Source: Treponema sp.
GTDB lineage: Bacteria > Spirochaetota > Spirochaetia > Treponematales > Treponemataceae
Assembly (NCBI GenBank): GCA_017613485.1
Contig: JAGADS010000338.1
Span: 1-5,414 of the forward strand
Direction: 5' to 3'
Length of the DNA: 5,414 nt
In this document: piece after piece, positions 1-4,658 of the stretch
How positions within the stretch are numbered: position 1 is the first letter of the stretch
Layout of the letters: each line of letters starts with the position of its first letter
Made by a program: the position numbers and the translations under genes
The notes under the pieces: generated by a model
What the model was told of the DNA's origin: nothing
What the model saw: the letters and a program-made list of their open reading frames with translations, nothing else
Databases searched by the model: none

Positions 1-1092
1 CTTAAGCATTTGAGGAACGGCAAGGATATTTATTACTATGTGACACGAGATGAAAACAACAGACGATTACAATACTCGACAGGAGAATCAGACCAGCAGA
101 AAGCCCTTCAAGTGTGTCTGGACAGAATGGCACAAGGCAAGCTGATTCCGAACTCACGGCTGAGTTTTTCCGAATACGCAAAAGATTTTTATAATTATGA
201 CAAAAGCCCTTATATTAAAGGCAGAGTACAACGAGGATTCCATTTCAGCAGGTCGAGTGCGGATGCACGGAACAGTTTTATCCTTAATGAAGCAATTCCA
301 TTTTTCAAGGATAAACTGATAACACAGGTCTCGCCTGGCGACATCGAAAGATTCATTATGCAGCTGAAAGCAAAAGGCATAAAGAACACCACTCTGAACT
401 TCAAGATAAATGCCCTTAAACTTGTGTTCAACTATGCTTATAAGATGCACGACATCAAGACAAATCCGGTCACTCAAATCATGCTGTTCAAGAAAGACAC
501 TTGCGAAAAAGGAATTTTTACAGAGGAAGAAACAGAGCGTTTATTTGGTGACAGTGCTCTTGAAAACATCTGGGATAACAATCTCGCAATTTTCACTATG
601 AATCTTCTCGCACTTCATACAGGATGCCGACTCGGAGAGTTACAGGCATTACGAGAACAGGATTTGAAGGATGATTGCATTGTGATTCAGCACAGCTGGA
701 GCGAAAAATACGGACTCGGCCCCACAAAGAATGGAAAGACAAGGACAATCCCTATAAGTAAAGATTTGAGGCACAGACTTCTCATGCTTTCTTGGGGAAA
801 GACAGACGATGATTTTGTTTTCAGTAACAACGATGTAAAGAAACCTTTGGCAAGGTTCAGAATCTATGAGCAGTTCAGCAAGGCATTGGCAAATATCGGA
901 ATCACGGAAGAAGAACGGAAAAATAGGCACATTTCTTTCCATTCGTGGAGACATACCTTTGCAAGCAGACTAGCAAATGCGAATGTTCCAGAACTTTATA
1001 TTAGACGGCTGACAGGTCATTCGTCAAAACAAATACTCGACACATATTCACACATTCAGATGGAGAAACTAAAAGAAGCGATCGATTTCTAA
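1..1092 (+). CDS. Tyrosine recombinase (phage/ICE-type integrase), 5' end outside the window
   Basis: Site-specific DNA recombinase that would integrate and excise the element carrying it by cutting and rejoining attachment sites through a 3'-phosphotyrosine intermediate. The full catalytic set is visible (residues counted from the TTG codon at 10): Arg207 in TGCRLGE, the beta-hairpin Lys240 in TKNGK, His311 and Arg314 in HSWRH, His337 in TGHSS and the nucleophile Tyr346 in DTYSHI. Before it come an N-terminal segment with the LRNGKDIYYY pattern of arm-type DNA-binding domains (about 1-45) and a helical core-binding domain (about 50-155). The frame stays open through codons 1-9 (Leu-Lys-His), and the YYY segment normally sits 10-20 residues into such proteins, so the TTG at 10 is probably internal and the true start lies upstream. 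The C-terminus is complete, with stop TAA at 1090-1092. The gene faces the XRE gene and is separated from it by a terminator. The exact att target cannot be inferred here. Confidence 0.95.
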   Translation, partial: LKHLRNGKDIYYYVTRDENNRRLQYSTGESDQQKALQVCLDRMAQGKLIPNSRLSFSEYAKDFYNYDKSPYIKGRVQRGFHFSRSSADARNSFILNEAIPFFKDKLITQVSPGDIERFIMQLKAKGIKNTTLNFKINALKLVFNYAYKMHDIKTNPVTQIMLFKKDTCEKGIFTEEETERLFGDSALENIWDNNLAIFTMNLLALHTGCRLGELQALREQDLKDDCIVIQHSWSEKYGLGPTKNGKTRTIPISKDLRHRLLMLSWGKTDDDFVFSNNDVKKPLARFRIYEQFSKALANIGITEEERKNRHISFHSWRHTFASRLANANVPELYIRRLTGHSSKQILDTYSHIQMEKLKEAIDF

Positions 1093-1094
1093 TA

Positions 1095-1132
1095 AAGCCC
1101 TGTCCGCAGATTATCTGCGGGCGGTGTTTTTT
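1095..1132 (+). terminator. Rho-independent terminator of the integrase gene
   Basis: A 7-bp perfect stem (CCGCAGA 1104-1110, loop TTA, TCTGCGG 1114-1120) is extended outward by G-C and G-U pairs and by AAA/TTT pairing. It is followed by a run of six T at 1127-1132. It starts just past the integrase stop codon. On the opposite strand the outer arm reads GGCTTTATT, so weak bidirectional use is possible and would also end the leftward XRE transcript. Confidence 0.9.
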
Positions 1133-1140
1133 GTCGGAAG

Positions 1141-1461
1141 TTACAGCCCTTTTTGAATCAGCTCAATTACCCGCTGTTTTGTCTGTTCACGCTGAATATC
1201 GGTGGAATCTGAATCGGAGAACAGGACGGCAGGATTAACTTTGAGTGCTTTTGCGAGCTTGAATATTGTAATCAGGTTCGGATGCTTGCGTTTAGTCTCT
1301 ACCATTGCAAGAAATCCCTGAGAAATTCCGGCTTCATAAGCAAGTTCCATCTGACTGAGTTTTTTCATTGTCCTAAGCTGTAAAATCCTTTCTCCGACTT
1401 TATCAGCCTGCATTTTGGCTTCTTTCTCACCTTCCAAATATGCGTTTTCGTCATTTTGCAT
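1141..1461 (-). CDS. XRE-family helix-turn-helix transcriptional regulator
   Basis: Small DNA-binding regulator of the Cro/CI-like XRE family, probably the repressor of the island. From the ATG at 1461 the protein has 106 residues. The HTH domain covers about 22-81 (VGERILQLR ... LKVNPAVLF). Helix 2 is QMELAYEAG and the recognition helix is ISQGFLAMVE (together about 37-55), followed by the family-typical HPNLITIFKLAKAL. A charged C-terminal helix (QREQTKQRVIELIQ) may serve dimerisation. The start is uncertain. The frame also offers a TTG at 1494, which is unlikely because it sits at the predicted start of transcription. An internal ATG at 1413 (90 aa) still keeps the whole HTH and has a GGAAGGTGAG stretch upstream, though 12-14 bases away. 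The gene is divergent from the six-gene operon and shares a 168-bp spacer with it, the usual arrangement for a repressor acting on both promoters. Confidence 0.9.
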   Translation of the reverse strand: MQNDENAYLEGEKEAKMQADKVGERILQLRTMKKLSQMELAYEAGISQGFLAMVETKRKHPNLITIFKLAKALKVNPAVLFSDSDSTDIQREQTKQRVIELIQKGL

Positions 1462-1507
1462 ATTTTCCAATTTAACTGTCGAAAAACAGTACAATCAAAT
1501 ACCACTG

Positions 1508-1535
1508 CTAATAATAATTATTACCAATATTTCAA
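1508..1535 (-). promoter_or_regulatory. Candidate leftward promoter of the XRE gene
   Basis: Read on the minus strand, TTGAAA (1535-1530; 5 of 6 matches to the -35 consensus) is followed after 16 bp by TATTAG (1513-1508). Transcription would start near 1500, leaving about 40 bases before the ATG at 1461. It overlaps the rightward promoter's upstream part, so one regulator could control both. The region is AT-rich, so chance matches are easy. Confidence is moderate. Confidence 0.45.
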
Positions 1536-1562
1536 ATTCTGTGTTATAATTTTTATTACCAA
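1518..1562. repeat. Pair of 10-bp direct repeats, candidate repressor operators
   Basis: TTATTACCAA occurs at 1518-1527 and again at 1553-1562, with starts 35 bp apart. The first copy covers the -35 of the rightward promoter; the second lies on its expected transcription start. Each copy lies beside a further TAATAA half-site (1512-1517 and 1566-1571), so each could form a larger inverted site. The placement is what a repressor such as the adjacent XRE protein would need. Binding is inferred, not seen. Confidence 0.5.
1521..1550 (+). promoter_or_regulatory. Rightward extended -10 promoter of the six-gene operon
   Basis: A perfect TATAAT (1545-1550) is preceded by TG at 1542-1543, giving the extended -10 form TGnTATAAT. 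The best -35 is TTACCA (1521-1526; 4 of 6), 18 bp upstream. Transcription would begin near 1557, giving a leader of about 73 bases before the ATG at 1630. This is the only strong promoter seen for the operon. Confidence 0.75.
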
Positions 1563-1576
1563 AAATAATAATCCTA

Positions 1577-1593
1577 GTGACAAAACTTGTCAT
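1577..1593 (+). promoter_or_regulatory. Leader hairpin or palindromic operator upstream of the zinc-ribbon gene
   Basis: TGACAA (1578-1583) and TTGTCA (1587-1592) form a perfect 6-bp inverted repeat around AAC, with one more possible G-U pair outside. It lies in the predicted 5' untranslated leader, about 20 bases after the expected start of transcription. It has no T-run, so it is not a terminator. It could be a further repressor site in DNA or a small leader hairpin in RNA. Confidence 0.4.
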
Positions 1594-1629
1594 ACTCTAT
1601 GGCGTAGTATTGTCCTGGAGGTAAAGAAA

Positions 1630-1800
1630 ATGAACTTGAAGAACGGTGTGCGACCTTCTATGCCAGGCGAGAAAGTCACCTATATCTGCCATAAATGTAA
1701 GAGCCGCTTTACAGCCAAACAGCCATTGCTGCCTTTACCCGTGAAATGTCCTGAATGTGGAAGCCTTAAGACGGGACGGGATTTTTTGACGGTGAATTGA
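1630..1800 (+). CDS. Small zinc-ribbon protein (56 aa)
   Basis: A 56-residue protein with two CxxC knuckles, C20-H-K-C23 and C40-P-E-C43, sixteen residues apart. This spacing fits a rubredoxin-like or zinc-ribbon fold binding one metal ion, with basic residues between the knuckles (KSRF, K30, K39). I cannot tell whether it binds nucleic acid or protein. The start is fixed by a good Shine-Dalgarno TGGAGGT at 1616-1622, eight to nine bases before the ATG. The longer frame reading in from 1456 crosses the promoter and leader and is not used. It is the first gene of the six-gene operon. Its stop codon overlaps the ribosome binding site of the next gene. A protein this size heading an operon might be an accessory factor or a second regulator; that is inference. 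Confidence 0.8.
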   Translation: MNLKNGVRPSMPGEKVTYICHKCKSRFTAKQPLLPLPVKCPECGSLKTGRDFLTVN

Positions 1801-1813
1801 GGGGTGATTATTA

Positions 1814-2056
1814 ATGCTTTTGCCTATGCTCAATGAAAATCAAAGACAAACTGTTATTGAAGCTATAAAAGAAAATAATCAGATTGCACTTGCATATAAA
1901 GAATGGATGGACGCTATGAGAGTTGCAGAGGAAAAAAGGGAGGCATTTTTTAAGCTAGCGGATATAAAACCAGAAAATATGCTTGCAACTCTTAATTGTG
2001 ATAATGATGACAACAGATTTGATGATATGGATTTGACTACAGGTATCAATCTGTAA
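1814..2056 (+). CDS. Hypothetical protein, 80 aa, helical with acidic tail
   Basis: I do not recognise this family. The protein has no signal peptide, membrane segment or cysteine pair (a single Cys62). Residues about 8-50 read as one or two amphipathic helices (RQTVIEAIKENNQ, EWMDAMRVAEEKREAFFKLA). After 60 comes a short Asp/Asn-rich tail, CDNDDNRFDDMD, which may be unstructured. Translation is well supported: GGGGTGA at 1801-1807, directly behind the previous stop codon, stands six bases before the ATG. A second ATG four codons on (Met5) is too close to exclude. It lies 13 bases after the zinc-ribbon gene and 15 before the next gene, so it is surely co-transcribed. A small soluble partner or chaperone of the coiled-coil proteins further down is possible but unproven. 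Confidence 0.7.
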   Translation: MLLPMLNENQRQTVIEAIKENNQIALAYKEWMDAMRVAEEKREAFFKLADIKPENMLATLNCDNDDNRFDDMDLTTGINL

Positions 2057-2071
2057 TCTAAGGAATAACAA

Positions 2072-2284
2072 ATGAAGAATATAAACAGTAAAGATTTATT
2101 CAAGAATATGTCAGCAACAATCTTTGGTCACAAGATTGATAATGTGCTTACAAAAGCAGGAAGTGCAATAGATGGACTTCGAGGAGAAGATGGTGAAGAC
2201 GGAAAGGCAACCAAAATCGGCAGCATATTAGATACACTGACAAACGACATCGATATTAAAATCGGTGGAAAGAAAACAGAATAG
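2072..2284 (+). CDS. Hypothetical protein, 70 aa, amphipathic helices around a Gly/Glu/Asp turn
   Basis: I do not recognise this family. The 70-residue protein has an amphipathic stretch at about 16-36 (F18, I22, V25, A29, I33, L36 on one face) and a hydrophilic loop GLRGEDGEDGK at 35-45. A second helical stretch follows (IGSILDTLTNDI, 49-60), and then a strand-like IDIKI with alternating hydrophobics before a basic end. It has no cysteine and no transmembrane segment. TAAGGA at 2059-2064, seven bases before the ATG, is a clear ribosome binding site. The short Gly-x-x run looks like a flexible linker; it is too short for a collagen-like repeat. It sits between the 80-aa gene and the large coiled-coil gene, and its stop codon overlaps the AGGA of the next ribosome binding site, suggesting coupled expression. 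Confidence 0.65.
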   Translation: MKNINSKDLFKNMSATIFGHKIDNVLTKAGSAIDGLRGEDGEDGKATKIGSILDTLTNDIDIKIGGKKTE

Positions 2285-2293
2285 GATTTCGAT

Positions 2294-2935
2294 ATGGGCT
2301 TATTTGACATCATATCGTCTTTTATCGCAGCAATTACAGATGACACTGATTGGGATTTTGAGCATTCTCAGGCTTTGGATTCATACAATGAAACTGTTGA
2401 AAAGTATAAATCCTATGTGAAAAAGCTTTCCTACAGATATTCAATGATAAAGAAAAACAATGAAAGCGTTCAGTCTTTATGCAGGCAAATAAAAACAGAG
2501 GAAAACACATTAAAAGAATTTTTGAATAATCAGACAACATTAAATCTTCTGTCTGTTACAGACAGAAATTATATTGAAAACTATCAAGACCAGATGAAGC
2601 CTATAAAAGATATTGAAGATTTAAAAGGCTGCAAGCCTAATATTCGTCCTGATGCAACACAATGGGATACTTCTTCCCCATCTTTAGAAGATGGCGTTGC
2701 ACTTGCACTTGGCGGTCCCATAGGCTTTCTTATAAATCGTGCCCCTACTGGTTACGACAGTCTTGATGTTGAAGAAGTTTTGGAAGCAAAAGCAGAAGTC
2801 GTCAAACAAATTGCAGTTTTGAAACGACGGATTACGAGTGCAACTAAAAAGCAGTCGCAACTAAAAACACAGGAAAAAATTTGCGAAATTATTTTGCAGA
2901 AAATAAATTGGTATAAAGAAAACTACCCAAAATAA
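2294..2935 (+). CDS. Hypothetical coiled-coil protein, 213 aa, with amphipathic MGLF helix and central hydrophobic turn
   Basis: No family is recognised. Architecture in order: an N-terminal helix (2-14, GLFDIISSFIAAI) with L3, F4, I6, I7, F10, I11 and I14 on one face and small or polar residues on the other; a long charged helical region (about 25-80) likely to be coiled coil; a linker with C63 and C113 on either side; a Gly-rich hydrophobic segment (about 135-148, VALALGGPIGFLIN); and a second coiled coil (about 157-208). The N-terminus resembles in layout the membrane-binding helix of PspA/Vipp1 proteins (MG-[IL]-F) and in sequence the short membrane-active frog peptide aurein 1.2 ([13 protein letters not shown]). 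Both are analogies, not shown homology. The hydrophobic segment is too short for two membrane spans but could make a hairpin. AGGA at 2283-2286 lies seven bases before the ATG. It is the largest gene in the operon and probably encodes its main component. Confidence 0.75.
   Translation: MGLFDIISSFIAAITDDTDWDFEHSQALDSYNETVEKYKSYVKKLSYRYSMIKKNNESVQSLCRQIKTEENTLKEFLNNQTTLNLLSVTDRNYIENYQDQMKPIKDIEDLKGCKPNIRPDATQWDTSSPSLEDGVALALGGPIGFLINRAPTGYDSLDVEEVLEAKAEVVKQIAVLKRRITSATKKQSQLKTQEKICEIILQKINWYKENYPK
2547..2567. repeat. Perfect 21-bp palindrome inside the 213-aa gene
   Basis: TTCTGTCTGT (2547-2556) is mirrored exactly as ACAGACAGAA (2558-2567) around a single T. In mRNA it could form a nine-pair hairpin with a three-base loop, about 250 bases into the gene. 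It encodes part of LLSVTDRN. No T-run follows, so it is not a normal terminator. Confidence 0.6.
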
Positions 2936-2952
2936 ATACAAGGAGATTTTCT

Positions 2953-3372
2953 ATGGCACTCAATGAGTTGGCAAAAACAGACGGTAAAGTACCTTCAACA
3001 AAAGGTGGAGTAGACATCAGCGTAAAAGACCCAGTAACTGCCGTGGCGAATGCAGTTGCCGAAACAGGAGTTGGTGTTATTCATGAAACTTTCGGAATGA
3101 TTACAAGCATTGTCCAAAGTAATAATGAAAAGCGTGTTGCTCTAGCTCAAATAGATGCGGAACTAGAAAAGGCATTGGCTACTATTGATGCAAATCTTAA
3201 AGTCGAATTAAAGCGTATTGATGACGCTACAAAGTTTAAGATGAAAGTCCTTGATATGCTTGATAAGAGTGTTCAGAGCCAGCTCAATAGTTCAGACCTT
3301 CCAGCAGATATGAAAGTTTCAATTCTAAATACTTTCATCGAAAAATTAACAACAATGATTATGAATGCTTAG
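2953..3372 (+). CDS. Hypothetical helical protein, 139 aa, with 11-residue repeat
   Basis: I do not recognise this family. After a polar start (1-25) comes an Ala/Val/Gly-rich stretch (about 27-55, from PVTAVANAVAETG to MITSIVQ) that reads as an amphipathic, possibly membrane-touching helix. A long charged helix follows (about 58-106). Within it an 11-residue pattern repeats: IDAELEKALAT at 67-77, IDANLKVELKR at 78-88, IDDATKFKMKV at 89-99, then LD at 100-101. Such hendecads favour a straight or right-handed coiled coil. The C-terminal part (114-139) is a separate helix after the SSDLPAD turn. There is no cysteine and no signal peptide. The ribosome binding site is the best in the operon (AAGGAGAT at 2940-2947), so this protein may be made in larger amounts than its neighbours. 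It lies 17 bases after the 213-aa gene and 11 before the next. A structural partner of the 213-aa protein is plausible but inferred. Confidence 0.75.
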   Translation: MALNELAKTDGKVPSTKGGVDISVKDPVTAVANAVAETGVGVIHETFGMITSIVQSNNEKRVALAQIDAELEKALATIDANLKVELKRIDDATKFKMKVLDMLDKSVQSQLNSSDLPADMKVSILNTFIEKLTTMIMNA

Positions 3373-3383
3373 GGATTCTTGCT

Positions 3384-3749
3384 ATGGATGAGCAGACAAG
3401 AAAAGAAAAAATTGCCTCCGAAGCTAAAAAAGCTGCTGAGGCAATTAAAAATTCGTGCGTAAAAACAAAGGAGTCTCTTAATCAAATAAAGGCGGAAAAA
3501 GAATCTGATTTAGCAAAAAAAAAGAATATCCTTAATCAATTTATTGAAGAAAGTGATAAGTTTAAGGCTAAAAAAGATAAGGAGCTTGATTTGATGAATG
3601 AAAGACTGAAATCCGCTGCTCAGGGAAACGACCCGAATGCTCTTTTTGCCGAAATGGATAAACTCAGTGATATGATGAATTCATATTCAGATGATGAAGT
3701 TATTCAAGCTGTAAAAGACAGACAACTAAAAGACGCAAAGAATGATTGA
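3384..3749 (+). CDS. Hypothetical Lys/Glu-rich coiled-coil protein, 121 aa
   Basis: I do not recognise this family. The protein is almost wholly helical and very rich in Lys, Glu and Ala. A first coiled-coil helix runs about 4-78 (RKEKIASEAKKAAEAIKN ... ELDLMNERLKSAAQ), a short break GNDPN at 81-85 follows, then a second helix (86-120). C25 is the only cysteine. There is no signal peptide or membrane segment, so it is probably cytoplasmic. The start is supported only by a weak AGGGA at 3371-3375, overlapping the previous stop codon. This is the last gene of the operon. Its stop codon lies 12 bases from the end of the opposing patatin gene, with no terminator. A run of nine A (3515-3523), read as GCA AAA AAA AAG, contains the A-AAA-AAG slippery heptamer in the correct frame; a -1 slip would give a truncated protein of about 50 residues. 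Confidence 0.7.
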   Translation: MDEQTRKEKIASEAKKAAEAIKNSCVKTKESLNQIKAEKESDLAKKKNILNQFIEESDKFKAKKDKELDLMNERLKSAAQGNDPNALFAEMDKLSDMMNSYSDDEVIQAVKDRQLKDAKND

Positions 3750-3761
3750 ACAATAACCAGT

Positions 3762-4583
3762 TTATGATTGTAAAGAAAGTGTCTGAAAAACCTTCCTACA
3801 ATCCCGGTACCCAAGTTCAATCAGCTTGCGTACTCGCTCCGGAGAGAAGTCTAGAACTCCGCTTTTACCGAGTTTTACGGACGGGCGGATTTCGATCCGT
3901 TTTACACCTTCGGGAATCGGGGATTTTATCTTGTCGCTTGGTGAGAGATATACTGCGATGATGTGGGTGCATTTTTCGCGGACAAGCGGTGTGACGGGAA
4001 CATTGTCTTTCAGTCCACCGTCGTAATACAGGATTCCGTCAACGCTTTCCGGCTTGAAAACGAGAGGAATTGCGCTTGAAGCGAGCAGGATTTTTTTCTG
4101 TCTGGATTCTTCCATTCCGTTGAGGCAAAAATATCTTGTACCAAGTGGCGGAAAAACAGCGAAGCAGGAGGCATAAACTTTGGGTGATTTTTCACAAAGA
4201 CGGCTCAGATTAACGCGGGATATGATTTCTCCCAAACCGTCACGCGACCAAATTCCGCTTCCCACAAGTACGGCTGCAGAACGAATTGCGACATCAGCAT
4301 TCTTCTCTTCTGCCGTCAAGGACGAAAAGAGCGAACCTACAGCATTTGCCGTAGATTCCTGCGGCAATAATATTTTGTCTTTTATGCCCTGTGTCCAGAT
4401 TTTTTCAGCCTCATCATACGGAGTTGTCGCAAAAAGAGCTGCGTTCAAAGCTCCTACCGATGCTCCCGATATTACGGACACGCACGGAGCAAGTGAGATT
4501 TCACAAAAATATTTCCAAACGCCCAGCTGGTATGCGCCATTTCCACCACCGCCAGCGAGGACTAAACCTATTTTCTTTTTCAT
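3762..4583 (-). CDS. Patatin-like phospholipase (serine acyl hydrolase)
   Basis: Likely cytoplasmic lipid acyl hydrolase using a Ser-Asp dyad. The three family hallmarks are present in the 273-residue product: the Gly-rich oxyanion loop GGGGNGAYQLG (11-21), the nucleophile elbow GASVG with Ser42, and the catalytic DGG with Asp188, flanked by SSAIPLVFKP (169-178) and NVPVTPL (194-200). Length is usual for short bacterial patatins of the RssA/YlbK type. The oxyanion loop has Asn15 where most relatives carry Lys or Arg. The ATG at 4583 fits the typical MKKKIGLVLAGGG opening, but no Shine-Dalgarno stands before it. The gene is clearly richer in G+C than the operon to its left (31 of 60 bases at 4201-4260 against 15 of 60 at 2401-2460), suggesting resident chromosome. 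Patatins also act as effectors in some antiphage systems. Nothing here (no nucleotide cyclase, no sensor partner) points that way, so a housekeeping lipase is favoured. Confidence 0.93.
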   Translation of the reverse strand: MKKKIGLVLAGGGGNGAYQLGVWKYFCEISLAPCVSVISGASVGALNAALFATTPYDEAEKIWTQGIKDKILLPQESTANAVGSLFSSLTAEEKNADVAIRSAAVLVGSGIWSRDGLGEIISRVNLSRLCEKSPKVYASCFAVFPPLGTRYFCLNGMEESRQKKILLASSAIPLVFKPESVDGILYYDGGLKDNVPVTPLVREKCTHIIAVYLSPSDKIKSPIPEGVKRIEIRPSVKLGKSGVLDFSPERVRKLIELGYRDCRKVFQTLSLQS

Positions 4584-4596
4584 GGTTAAAGATTAT

Positions 4597-4608
4597 CACA
4601 CAGGTGTG
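4597..4608. promoter_or_regulatory. Small palindrome between patatin and WYL genes, candidate operator
   Basis: CACAC (4597-4601) and GTGTG (4604-4608) are an inverted repeat around AG, in the 75-bp spacer of two divergent genes. Read leftward it overlaps TTGACA (4612-4607), a perfect -35 sequence, and GATAAT (4597-4592). These two are only 9 bp apart and so do not form one promoter. An AT-rich -10-like TATATTAT at 4632-4639 could serve the WYL gene, but has no good -35. A regulator binding here could affect both genes; the WYL protein is the obvious candidate. Confidence 0.4.
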
Positions 4609-4658
4609 TCAAATCTTGTCACTGCTGATTATATATTATGTAAAACAAGGAGGACTGT

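Noticed and set aside
1462..1494. TTG at 1494 as the XRE start (117 aa)
   Set aside because: It lies at the predicted start of the leftward transcript, has no ribosome site, and adds a stretch (YCFSTVKLEN) unlike XRE N-termini.
1501..1571. CRISPR-like repeats in the AT-rich spacer
   Set aside because: There are only two 10-bp repeats with no repeat-spacer array. Promoter operators explain them better.
1456..1629. Extension of the zinc-ribbon frame upstream to an ATG at 1456 (114 aa)
   Set aside because: The added part crosses the divergent promoters and overlaps the XRE gene. The strong Shine-Dalgarno TGGAGGT stands directly before the ATG at 1630.
2177..2206. Collagen-like Gly-x-x repeat in the 70-aa protein
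   Set aside because: Only about three units (GLRGEDGED) and no proline; better read as a flexible charged loop.
3746..3961. 71-aa rightward frame starting at the end of the operon
   Set aside because: It overlaps the patatin 3' end on the opposite strand and has no ribosome site or recognisable content.
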